Below are positions 15,800 to 23,817 of a stretch of DNA of 26,132 nucleotides, piece after piece. Source of the stretch: Porphyromonadaceae bacterium UBA7555 (GTDB lineage Bacteria; Bacteroidota; Bacteroidia; Bacteroidales; Muribaculaceae); contig DLLT01000029.1 in the NCBI GenBank assembly GCA_002478045.1, forward strand, positions 1-26,132, given 5' to 3'. Each line of letters opens with the position of its first letter. The stretch's first letter is position 1. A model generated the notes under the pieces. It ran no database searches and was not told where the DNA came from. It worked only from the letters and a program-made list of their open reading frames with translations. The position numbers were made by a program, and so were the translations under genes.

Positions 15800-15935
15800 T
15801 GAATATTGTCTCTGAGTGGTATGCTGTATGGCGTTGCTGCGTTTTTGATGTCTATGCTTTGCCTTGTATATATTATCGTTTGTTGTACCGTGGTTGTATC
15901 GTGCTGTGTTTTAATTATGTCAAAGTGTCCGACGA

Positions 15936-16784
15936 TTACTCTTCCGGGGTATCTGACTTTTCGAGCTGCTTGACCTCGGAAGCGTAGTCGTTGAGAACAA
16001 CCTGAACATTGCCCAAACGAGCAAAGTCGCACAGCAGTCGTATGCGTAGCGTGAAGAAGTTCTCGTTGTGCGGCACTTTGTCGTCAGCCACTATGCCTAC
16101 CGGGATACCGGGAGGAAATACAGCCGAGTATCCACTGGTGACCACGGTGTCTCCGGCGTGGAACACGGTATGTCGAGGCAGCTCCTCGAGCAGCGCGTAT
16201 TCCGGGTCATTGCCGTCCCAAACCAGCGAGCCGAAACTTTCGTTATGTTTAATTTTGCATGACAAACGGAAGTTGGGGTTGAGCAGCGAAATAATTCGTG
16301 CGCTGTGCTCTCCTACAACGTTGACTACTCCTACCACGCCGTTTTGGTCGATGACGCCCATTTCTTCGCGGATGCCGTCGGCAGCGCCGCGGTTAATGGT
16401 GATGTAGTTGTGCAGGTGGATTACGCTGTTGGAGATGACGTGTGCCACTACAAAGTGGTATCCGGCTAGCGAGTCGGGCAGATGCAGCGTATCTGCCATA
16501 ACCATTTCGGACAGCATCTGATTGCGTCGTTGCATTGCCAGCAGGTCTTCTTGCAGACGTGCATTGCGGCGGTTGAGTTCCTCATTGGCCTGGCGCAGGC
16601 CAAAATACGAGGATATGCTGTTGCCGGCCTCGTACACGGACGAGGATAGCGTCCCGGCCGAAGTCAGCCATAGGGTGTGCTGGTAGGGGTTGGTGTTGAA
16701 CAATAGCAAGCAGCTCAACACCACGTAAGTGAAGAAGAGTAGCCAGCGACTGTTGCGTATGAGAAATGATAATAATCGGCGCAC
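15936..16784 (-). CDS. mreC: Rod shape-determining protein MreC
   Basis: A protein of 282 residues anchored in the inner membrane by a segment at about 12-30, with most of the chain in the periplasm. A coiled coil (about 62-98) precedes the two beta-domains of MreC, with the conserved phrases NYITINRGAADGI, GVVGVV and TVVTSGYSAVFPPGIPVG. MreC binds PBP2 and helps switch on RodA activity. The start is GTG at 16784; no in-frame ATG is close upstream. It follows mreB after 94 bases. Confidence 0.94.
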   Translation of the reverse strand: MRRLLSFLIRNSRWLLFFTYVVLSCLLLFNTNPYQHTLWLTSAGTLSSSVYEAGNSISSYFGLRQANEELNRRNARLQEDLLAMQRRNQMLSEMVMADTLHLPDSLAGYHFVVAHVISNSVIHLHNYITINRGAADGIREEMGVIDQNGVVGVVNVVGEHSARIISLLNPNFRLSCKIKHNESFGSLVWDGNDPEYALLEELPRHTVFHAGDTVVTSGYSAVFPPGIPVGIVADDKVPHNENFFTLRIRLLCDFARLGNVQVVLNDYASEVKQLEKSDTPEE

Positions 16785-16878
16785 TTGTGTATGTGTGCCG
16801 CGTGGCCCGGACGGACGTGTCGGGATGGGGTCGCGTCTTGGCGTGTACGCTCCCGGTCACGCCGCGCCCTTGCGGGCG

Positions 16879-17898
16879 TCAGCGGATTAGGAACGAGAAT
16901 TTGTCGTAGTTTTTGAGCGCTATGCCTGTGCCGCGAGCTACTGCCAGCAGCGGGTCTTCGGCCACGTGGAATTGTATGCCGATTTTGTCGGAGAGACGTT
17001 TGTCCAAACCGCGGAGCAGTGCACCGCCGCCGGCCAGATAGATGCCGTTGCGCACGATGTCGGCGTATAGTTCGGGTGGAGTGTTCTCCAAAGCAGCCAA
17101 GATAGCCGTTTCGATTTTGGATATGGACTTCTCGATGCAGTGGCATATTTCCTGATATGATACGGGCACTTCCATAGGCATGGAGGTCATTCCGTGAGGG
17201 CCGTGTACGATGAAGTCCTCCGGCGGATTGTCCAGTTCGACGAGTGCCGAGCCGACGTTTTTCTTAATTTCTTCGGCTGTGCGTTCGCCCACTTTGACGT
17301 TGTGGGCACGTTTCATGTGGTTGACGATATCATCGGTGATGTCATCGCCGGCCACCTTGATGGACTTATTGGATACGATGCCGCCCAGCGAGATTACCGC
17401 GATTTCGGTGGTGCCGCCGCCTATATCTACAATCATATTGCCTTCGGGAGCTTCGACGTCCAGGCCGATGCCAAGGGCGGCGGCCATGGGTTCGTATATC
17501 ATGTATACATCGCGGCCGCCGGCGTGTTCGGATGAGTCGCGGACGGCGCGTATTTCGACTTCGGACGATCCGCTGGGGATGCCTACGACCATACGCAGCG
17601 AGGGGCTGAACCAGCTGCGACGTGCACTGGCTTTCTTAATCAGGGCGCGTATCATAAGCTCGGCGGCATTGAAGTCGCCTATGACGCCCTGACGCAGCGG
17701 GCGTACGGTGCGTATGTTTTCGTTTTCCTTGCCCAGCATCAGCTGTGCCATGTTTCCGACTGCTACCAGCTTGTCTGTGCGGCGGTCGAGGGCCACAATG
17801 GAGGGCTCGTTGATAACGATTTTGTCGTTCTGGATGATGACCGTATTGGCTGTGCCAAGGTCGATGGCTATTTCTTTGGTGAGAGAAAACAGGGACAT
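16879..17898 (-). CDS. mreB: Rod shape-determining actin-like protein MreB
   Basis: A cytoplasmic actin homologue of 339 residues whose membrane-bound filaments orient cell wall synthesis. ATP-binding motifs are present: DLGTANT (13-19), IYEPMAAALG (134-143), DIGGGTTE (158-165) and LAGGGALLRGLDKRL near the C-terminus. Its length is normal for the family. It starts 91 bases after purH; that gap holds no TAnnTTTG box, so cotranscription from the purH promoter is likely. Confidence 0.97.
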   Translation of the reverse strand: MSLFSLTKEIAIDLGTANTVIIQNDKIVINEPSIVALDRRTDKLVAVGNMAQLMLGKENENIRTVRPLRQGVIGDFNAAELMIRALIKKASARRSWFSPSLRMVVGIPSGSSEVEIRAVRDSSEHAGGRDVYMIYEPMAAALGIGLDVEAPEGNMIVDIGGGTTEIAVISLGGIVSNKSIKVAGDDITDDIVNHMKRAHNVKVGERTAEEIKKNVGSALVELDNPPEDFIVHGPHGMTSMPMEVPVSYQEICHCIEKSISKIETAILAALENTPPELYADIVRNGIYLAGGGALLRGLDKRLSDKIGIQFHVAEDPLLAVARGTGIALKNYDKFSFLIR

Positions 17899-17989
17899 TT
17901 TATGTTGATTTGGTTCTGTTATTTACTTTTTATTCTTTGCTGGTTTTGTCTATGCTTTTTTTTGTGCCTGCTTGGACCGCATTTCCCGG

Positions 17990-19534
17990 TCAATGTCGGA
18001 AGTGGCGTATACCGGTCATGGACATAGCCATTCCGTGTGCATCGCAGTATTCTACTGATTCGTGGTCGCGGATGCTTCCACCGGGTTGTATGACAGCGGT
18101 TATACCCGCTTCGTGTGCAATTTTTACGCAATCGCCGAAGGGGAAGAATGCGTCTGATGCCATGACTGCGCCGTCAAGTGTCATTCCGAAGGCTTGTGCC
18201 TTGGCGATGGCTTGACGCAGCGAGTCCACGCGAGATGTTTGGCCGACTCCTGCGGCGCATAGGGTGCGTGCGTGAGCCAGTACTATGGCGTTGCTACGGC
18301 AGTGCTTGACCACTTTGGCGGCAAAGAGCATATCGTCCACCTGTGCCGCTGTCGGGGCGGTAGCGGTGACTGTACGCAGGTCCTCGGTGTTTTCGGTGCG
18401 GTTGTCACGCTCTTGCACGAGTACTCCACCTAATGCGCTGCGCATTGTTGTGCGTGCGTTGTTGTCTTGCTTCTGTACCAGAATGATACGATTTTTTTTT
18501 CGGCGCAGTATATCAAGAGCCTCGCCCGAGTATGCAGGGGCAATGATGACCTCGAAGAATATCTTGTCGATTTCGGTTGCGGTGTCGGCGTCTATGGTGC
18601 TGTTGGTTACGATGACGCCGCCGAAGGCGCTGACGGGGTCGCCGGCGAGGGCGGCACGCCACGCCTCGAGAACTGTGTCTCGACAAGCCAGTCCGCAGGG
18701 ATTGTTGTGCTTGATGACGGCGAAGGTTGCCAAGTTTTTATCGAATTCGGCAATGAGAGCCGTGGCGGCATCGATATCCAGCAGGTTGTTATACGATATT
18801 TCCTTGCCGTGCAGTTGGTCAAACATTGACTCGAAGTTGCCGAAGAACCATCCTCGCTGATGCGGATTTTCGCCGTAACGCAGGGCGCGTACGCCGTCAA
18901 CGGCTGCGCGCAAGGCCGTGGGTGCATCGCCGCAAGATTCGTCAAAGTATTCGAATATCAAGCTGTCGTAACGGCTTGTGACAGCAAATGCTTCGCGAGC
19001 CAACCGACGGCGTATGTCGGATGTGGTGGCGGCGCCGTGCTCTACAAGCACGTCCAAGATATATGCGTATTGGCCACGTGATGAGACTATGGCTACATCG
19101 CGGAAGTTTTTGGCGGCGGCGCGTATAAGTGAGATGCCGCCTATGTCTATTTTTTCGATGATGTCCGCTTCCGAAGCGCCTTGCGCCACTGTCTCTGCAA
19201 AAGGATAGAGGTCAACGATGACCATATCAATAGGATCTATACCGTAGCGAGTACATTCGTCACGATCTTTAGCGTTGTTGCGCCGACCGAGTATTCCGCC
19301 GAAGATGCAGGGGTGAAGGGTCTTGACACGTCCGCCCAAAATGGAGGGGTAGCCGGTGACGTCTTCGACTGCGACACATTGATGGCCGCATTGTTCTATC
19401 CAAGCGCGAGTGCCGCCTGTGGATAGAAGTCGCACTCCTCTGTCTGCAAGTATGGCAATGATGCGTTCCAGGGCTTCGTCCTTGTGATATACTGAAATGA
19501 GGGCGGTATGTATCTTTAATTCGTCGCTGGACAT
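17990..19534 (-). CDS. purH: Bifunctional AICAR formyltransferase/IMP cyclohydrolase
   Basis: A cytosolic enzyme of 514 residues performing the last two steps of purine synthesis: formylation of AICAR with 10-formyl-tetrahydrofolate and ring closure to IMP. The N-terminal MGS-like cyclohydrolase domain (about 8-145) has LLSTGGT and GGRVKTLHP. The transformylase domain has RYGENPHQ (219-226), KHNNPCG with catalytic K275 and H276, and SDAFFPFGD (460-468). It opens the unit purH-mreBCD-mrdA-rodA, an arrangement I recall as common in Bacteroidetes. Confidence 0.97.
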   Translation of the reverse strand: MSSDELKIHTALISVYHKDEALERIIAILADRGVRLLSTGGTRAWIEQCGHQCVAVEDVTGYPSILGGRVKTLHPCIFGGILGRRNNAKDRDECTRYGIDPIDMVIVDLYPFAETVAQGASEADIIEKIDIGGISLIRAAAKNFRDVAIVSSRGQYAYILDVLVEHGAATTSDIRRRLAREAFAVTSRYDSLIFEYFDESCGDAPTALRAAVDGVRALRYGENPHQRGWFFGNFESMFDQLHGKEISYNNLLDIDAATALIAEFDKNLATFAVIKHNNPCGLACRDTVLEAWRAALAGDPVSAFGGVIVTNSTIDADTATEIDKIFFEVIIAPAYSGEALDILRRKKNRIILVQKQDNNARTTMRSALGGVLVQERDNRTENTEDLRTVTATAPTAAQVDDMLFAAKVVKHCRSNAIVLAHARTLCAAGVGQTSRVDSLRQAIAKAQAFGMTLDGAVMASDAFFPFGDCVKIAHEAGITAVIQPGGSIRDHESVEYCDAHGMAMSMTGIRHFRH

Positions 19535-19839
19535 TTGTGTAGTGGCGTAAATAAGTGTATATGAGACGTGTGTAGACTTGCCATCGTGGCTATGACAGCG
19601 AGCGATTCACGCCCCTGATTTTTAGACTGCAAATTTAGCGATTTTTTTTCGATTGCCGTGGCTGCAAGTCCCCTTTTTTTGAATGAAAACGCACAAAGTT
19701 TGAGAGATGTGCAAAGTATCGGGTCCTGATATGTGTAAATGTTTCGGAATGATGTGTTAGGTGACTTTTTAGCATTCGGGGTGTCTGCCGATTGATACGG
19801 TTGGCGCATCGGGCCTGAGTAGATGACGACTGTCCGGTG
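19535..19839. other. Intergenic region holding the purH promoter
   Basis: A stretch of 305 bases between the solute-binding-protein gene and purH. A 97-codon frame crosses it but also crosses the predicted promoter and has no protein-like character. I see the -7 box at 19630-19637 and AT-rich runs, and no tRNA or clear terminator for the upstream gene. Confidence 0.5.
19630..19637 (-). promoter_or_regulatory. -7 box of the purH unit (TAAATTTG)
   Basis: TAAATTTG on the minus strand fits TAnnTTTG and is followed by CAG. The leader to the purH ATG would be about 90 nt. The -33 position has no TTTG. It probably serves the whole purH-to-rodA unit. No known purine riboswitch pattern is evident in the leader. 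Confidence 0.5.
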
Positions 19840-20721
19840 TCAGCGTCTAAGGCGGTATCGTTGCAGCAGAGTGGCATATCGTGGCGAGGCCTTGTATGCG
19901 GTCAGCCATTGATTGAGTGTGCCGAGCAGACCGTCTTTGCGGTTTTTGGCTACAGCCCAGACTTGGAACTGGTTGAAGGTGACGGGAGCGCAGATGTGTA
20001 ACCGTGGGTCGGAGGCAGCGGCGATGCGTGCTTCGCCTTGTGCAACGATGGCTCGTCGTATGCGTCCGGCTGCTGTGAGCATTAGCAGGTGCTCGGTGGT
20101 GAGCGCCTGACTATCATTGATATATATTGTGTCTCCGAGTTCGCGGCCCAGATTTATGAGACTGGCGCGTACGGGCGAGCCGCGAGGAATCCATACGGTA
20201 TCGCCGCCGAGAGTTGCGGCGGTGGTTGTTGTGTCTTTGGCCATGGCGGAGACCATGACGTAGCGGTCGATATATACAGCTTCGGTGACATCTACGAGTC
20301 CTTTGAGTTGTGTAGTGGACTGCAAAGAGGAGACCACAATGTCAAATGCTCCGGCATAAAGGCCTCCAAGTGCGTAGTCAAGCGGTGCAAATGGGTGAAG
20401 TTTGACCGGTTGATTATGTATCCGGCTGAGATCGCGTATGATATCGTAGTCTATACCCGAGATGGTGTCACCCGAGATATTGTAGCCTAAGGGTGTGATT
20501 TCAATGGCTATGTCGAGGGTGTCGCCTCCCGAGTGAGCCGGATATCCGTTAGAACCGAAGAGCGGTGTGCGTGCTTCTCGGCTGCATTTGGCGAGGATGC
20601 TCATTAACAACAATATAAGCAGTAGTATAACGAGCATCAACACAAGTTTCTTGGTCGATTTCGTGCTCGCGGGCAGGGTAGGCCTATGTCTGAATTTGTA
20701 TTTATTGTCTTTGCTATCCAT
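19840..20721 (-). CDS. Membrane-anchored solute-binding-domain protein
   Basis: A protein of about 293 residues from the ATG at 20721; an in-frame TTG at 20751 adds ten residues but is a poorer start. A basic N-terminus is followed by one strong membrane segment (about 25-43, with LVLMLVILLLILLL). The cysteine after it is in LAKC, not a lipobox, so a membrane anchor fits better than a lipoprotein. The rest resembles family 3 periplasmic binding domains, as in amino acid receptors or the N-terminal half of MltF, with GIDYDIIRDLS and FDIVVSSLQST near the start. There is no lytic transglycosylase domain and no transporter permease or ATPase beside it. It lies 68 bases after the putative porin gene and is likely cotranscribed. 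The ligand is unknown. Confidence 0.75.
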   Translation of the reverse strand: MDSKDNKYKFRHRPTLPASTKSTKKLVLMLVILLLILLLMSILAKCSREARTPLFGSNGYPAHSGGDTLDIAIEITPLGYNISGDTISGIDYDIIRDLSRIHNQPVKLHPFAPLDYALGGLYAGAFDIVVSSLQSTTQLKGLVDVTEAVYIDRYVMVSAMAKDTTTTAATLGGDTVWIPRGSPVRASLINLGRELGDTIYINDSQALTTEHLLMLTAAGRIRRAIVAQGEARIAAASDPRLHICAPVTFNQFQVWAVAKNRKDGLLGTLNQWLTAYKASPRYATLLQRYRLRR

Positions 20722-20789
20722 CTGTTTTTTGAGGGGAGATCGTTTATGCAAAGCTGTAGCAGTTGCGGCTTAACGGCTGACAATAGTGG

Positions 20790-22880
20790 TCAGTTGGCAA
20801 AATCAACGGAGACGCCGATTTGGAGGCGGCGGGGATTGAGCGGATAGTGCAGTGCCGAGAAGTATTTGTTGCCTCCGAACCATCCTTGATTGACGTGCGA
20901 CATCATTACGTAGAAGCGTGCTTTGGAGAGTTTCATGTTGGCGTAGACGTTCATAAAGGGATAGTCGCCGAGCTTGAGGTCGCGTTGTTGGTGGAAAGTG
21001 GCTGTCGCCGGCTGATATGCGGGGGCGTAGTAGCTTGTGTAGTAGTTGCAATCTATGCCTAATTGGAGGCGTAGGGTGGCTATGCGGACTGTGGCGTAAA
21101 GGTTGGTGTACACTACGAATTTGGGCAGAGTGATGATATTCTCGTCTGTACTGGTCTGGTATGTCAAGCTGTTGTCCCAATGTAATGCACCTACGCGAAA
21201 ATTTTGTTGCAGACGTGCGCTGAACACTTGCACGCTGCCGCTGTGCTGCTGAGGCAAGCCTTTGGTATCGAAGTATATGTGGTTTTGGATGTTTTCGATT
21301 CCGACATCCAGTGAGGTGCCAAATCGGTTGAGCATTACGCGTCCGCCTACGCGCAATGTGCGTGTTTTGCCAAAGTCATTATGCCAGGCAAAGTGATTGG
21401 ACACATAGTTTTGCAGCAGATATGGTGCATGAGCATTGTTGAAACGACCGTAAGCGCCCACGCTGACGCTGTCTCCCAGCAGGTGGAAGCGTGTGTCGAC
21501 GCGGCCGTCTATGTGCAGGTCGCCGGCGGCATCGCCAATCAATCCGACTTCGCCCGTGGCTTCGTAAGTGAGGATGCTGCCGCGTTGTTTCGTGAGTTGC
21601 CCGCCCACCCAAGCCAATGAGCGAGTGTGTTTTGCGGCTATAGTAGCAACACCTTCGGGCAGTGGGTCAAGGGTGGTCTCCTGAGTTGTATTGCCGTCCG
21701 GGGAATTTACGGGTGTTTGGTAGTATTTTTCGAGGCTGTGCTTGAAGTATGCCGATAGACCGAATTTGGCAAGTCGGTGAAAGCCTTCGAGTAGCGACAC
21801 GCCCACGGTATTGGTCAGCGCGTGCATGCGCGTGATATCGCGAGTACCGTCCGCATTGAGGTAGGTGTTTTCGAAGAATTTGGAGGCCTCGCCCGGAGCG
21901 GAATTCAGGAACAGGTGTTTGTCAAAATCGTATTGTAGTGTCCAAACAAACGAGGTTACCGGGATATAGGTTCGGCGAACTATGGTGTCGCCGTCTTCGC
22001 CCGAGGGTTGTTCCTCGTGCCAGTATCCTACTTTGTAACGATTGTTGAGGTACAATTGTCCGCCGACGGTGCGCGTGTGCGCCGCCGTGAGGTTGGTGGG
22101 GATGCTCTTGGCGTTGATGCTGCTGACACCGCCTTGCAGTTTGGCCGGGTCGGTGATGTATAAGTCATCGGTAATGCCACCGGTCTCCTTATTGAGCATA
22201 TTCCAGTGGTTGTAAAAGCCTTGGAACTCGTATCGGTCACCCATATACGATCCTGAGAAACCCCAAATAAGGTCTTTGAGCGCTTGATTGGCATACGAGC
22301 CTTTGGTATAGATATAATCGGCGAGTATGCCGACTTGGGCGCGACGATTGATGTTGCCGGAGAAGTCACATTTGAGACGTTCCTGAGCCGTTTCGCGACC
22401 GCCGGAGGCGTTATAAGAAAGGAATGTGACCGGTATGCGGCTGTTGTACCACTTCATCGTGGATACATCAGGCCGATATGTGCGTGTGCCTTGGCTGAGA
22501 AAGAAGGCATCGGTATGCGGGCGCTGCCACCATATCATATTAATGCCTTGGGCGGCGAAGTTGCCGGTAGTGACCCAGGCGTCCGATACGGCAGAGGGGA
22601 TGGCTCGGCGGCTGTAATTGAGATGTAACGTATCAATGTCGGCGTCTTGGTGTATGCCCAGAGGCATCAAGTCGGTCCATGCTGTAGGAGGCGGCACTAC
22701 CGGGTCTTTGTGCTTGTGTGTGTCTGTGCCTTTGTCTTGCGCGTAGCCGTATATTGTGGATGTGATGGCCATAATACTGTATGCCAGTAACTTGGCTAAC
22801 CGATATGCGTATCTGCCGCGTGAACTTCGACTAAGAGCCGCGTGTGTGGTCAGGTGTATGTCGTTGTGTGTACGGGTCAT
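20790..22880 (-). CDS. Putative porin, outer membrane beta-barrel
   Basis: From the ATG at 22880 the protein has 696 residues. A longer frame begins at a TTG at 22964, but its first 28 codons span the -7 box at 22920-22927, so the ATG is preferred. A signal sequence with an unusually long polar N-terminus ends near IYGYAQ (about residue 47). The mature protein shows many alternating aromatic strands and GYWHEEQ, TKGSYANQALKDLIWG and FQGFYNHWNM, matching the Bacteroidales putative porin family (Porin_10). It ends in a typical barrel strand (LQIGVSVDFAN). Substrate is unknown. The membrane-anchored binding-domain gene follows in the same direction. Confidence 0.82.
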   Translation of the reverse strand: MTRTHNDIHLTTHAALSRSSRGRYAYRLAKLLAYSIMAITSTIYGYAQDKGTDTHKHKDPVVPPPTAWTDLMPLGIHQDADIDTLHLNYSRRAIPSAVSDAWVTTGNFAAQGINMIWWQRPHTDAFFLSQGTRTYRPDVSTMKWYNSRIPVTFLSYNASGGRETAQERLKCDFSGNINRRAQVGILADYIYTKGSYANQALKDLIWGFSGSYMGDRYEFQGFYNHWNMLNKETGGITDDLYITDPAKLQGGVSSINAKSIPTNLTAAHTRTVGGQLYLNNRYKVGYWHEEQPSGEDGDTIVRRTYIPVTSFVWTLQYDFDKHLFLNSAPGEASKFFENTYLNADGTRDITRMHALTNTVGVSLLEGFHRLAKFGLSAYFKHSLEKYYQTPVNSPDGNTTQETTLDPLPEGVATIAAKHTRSLAWVGGQLTKQRGSILTYEATGEVGLIGDAAGDLHIDGRVDTRFHLLGDSVSVGAYGRFNNAHAPYLLQNYVSNHFAWHNDFGKTRTLRVGGRVMLNRFGTSLDVGIENIQNHIYFDTKGLPQQHSGSVQVFSARLQQNFRVGALHWDNSLTYQTSTDENIITLPKFVVYTNLYATVRIATLRLQLGIDCNYYTSYYAPAYQPATATFHQQRDLKLGDYPFMNVYANMKLSKARFYVMMSHVNQGWFGGNKYFSALHYPLNPRRLQIGVSVDFAN

Positions 22881-22919
22881 TGGAAGCGTATGCCTGAGGG
22901 CATATTTTGTTCTGCACTG

Positions 22920-22927
22920 CAAAGTTA
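22920..22927 (-). promoter_or_regulatory. -7 box of the putative porin gene (TAACTTTG)
   Basis: On the minus strand TAACTTTG matches TAnnTTTG and is followed by CAGTG. Transcription would begin about 30 nt before the ATG at 22880, which supports that start. No TTTG is seen at -33. Confidence 0.6.
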
Positions 22928-23021
22928 GCGCTTTCTTGCGGATTATTCTTGCGAAAATCGGCAAAAAAGCGCTGATGTATGAGGTGAAGCATAGGACGCG
23001 CCCACAAAGGGTGGGTAATGC

Positions 23022-23660
23022 TTACTTGCGCGTCATGCGAAAGCCTATGTAGATGTTGTCGTAGTTGTCAAGTATGGATGCCACGGTACTAAATGTGGTG
23101 TTGGAGGCCACCTTGGGCAATTTCTTGAGTATTTTTATGAGTCTTGAGGCGTCAAAGGTAATGTTGAGCTGATTGCCTGATTTGGTGGCCATAGCGTTGA
23201 TGTGACCTATGGATACGGTGCCGAGGATATTGAATTTGAAAACAAGTATATCGTCTTGCGATGATTTTTCGACAGTGCCCTTGAATGTCCCATAGGCGGT
23301 CTTGATGGCAAAGTTGTGGGACTTGTCTACGGTGAGGGTGATGTTGGTCATACGCGAGCGCTTGTAGTAGGGAGCGAGTTTTTCTTCGATGGCTGTGGCT
23401 GCAGCGGCACCGCCGATATTGGCCAGTGTGCTCTCGCCACGGAAAGATATGCCGGGTGACTTGTATTTCCATGTGCCTACGAGGTCATCCACGGTGAAAT
23501 TAGTGGTGGCTGTGGCATTGGCTACGGTTTGGCCGATGTTGCTGATTATTTGTCCCAGGTTGCCTTTATTAAATATGTCTTTGAAGTCGGTGGCGTGCGA
23601 GGTCGGAGCAGCCATAGCTATGGTTGTTCCTAAAATTATGGTACAAAGATGTTTTATCAT
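23022..23660 (-). CDS. DUF4923 family periplasmic protein
   Basis: A protein of 212 residues with a signal peptide (1-24, ending SHA). A short linker rich in Asn and Gly is followed by a lipocalin-like domain from about residue 55. That domain opens FTVDDLVGTWKY and contains an Ala/Gly-rich helix (about 81-95), then paired strands (ITLTVDKSHNFAIKTAYGTFKG and similar). This matches the DUF4923 family, widespread in Bacteroidales and of unknown function. No lipobox is present, so it is likely soluble in the periplasm. No clear promoter is seen in the 157 bases before it, so it may be read from the upstream dehydratase gene. Confidence 0.78.
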   Translation of the reverse strand: MIKHLCTIILGTTIAMAAPTSHATDFKDIFNKGNLGQIISNIGQTVANATATTNFTVDDLVGTWKYKSPGISFRGESTLANIGGAAAATAIEEKLAPYYKRSRMTNITLTVDKSHNFAIKTAYGTFKGTVEKSSQDDILVFKFNILGTVSIGHINAMATKSGNQLNITFDASRLIKILKKLPKVASNTTFSTVASILDNYDNIYIGFRMTRK

Positions 23661-23817
23661 AGTGCTTGATGTATGAATAGCTATATGTGATTATATATGA
23701 TTTGAACGTTAAGAGTGATGAAATTGGAGGGGACTGTTGTAATGTCCTTTGTACATCGTGTGTAGTATGTGCACCGTGTAAGGCGCGGATATTGTGTGTC
23801 GGGTCAACCCTATCGGC

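Noticed and set aside
19516..19809. A 97-codon minus-strand frame upstream of purH
   Set aside because: It runs through the predicted purH promoter and into the start of purH, is low in complexity, and shows no protein family features.
22881..22964. N-terminal extension of the putative porin from a TTG start
   Set aside because: The extension spans the predicted -7 box (22920-22927) and would precede the transcription start. The ATG at 22880 directly leads into a signal peptide.
23001..23015. CCCAC/GTGGG hairpin as terminator after the DUF4923 gene
   Set aside because: The stem is only 5 bp with no T run, so it is too weak to call, although it sits in a suitable place.
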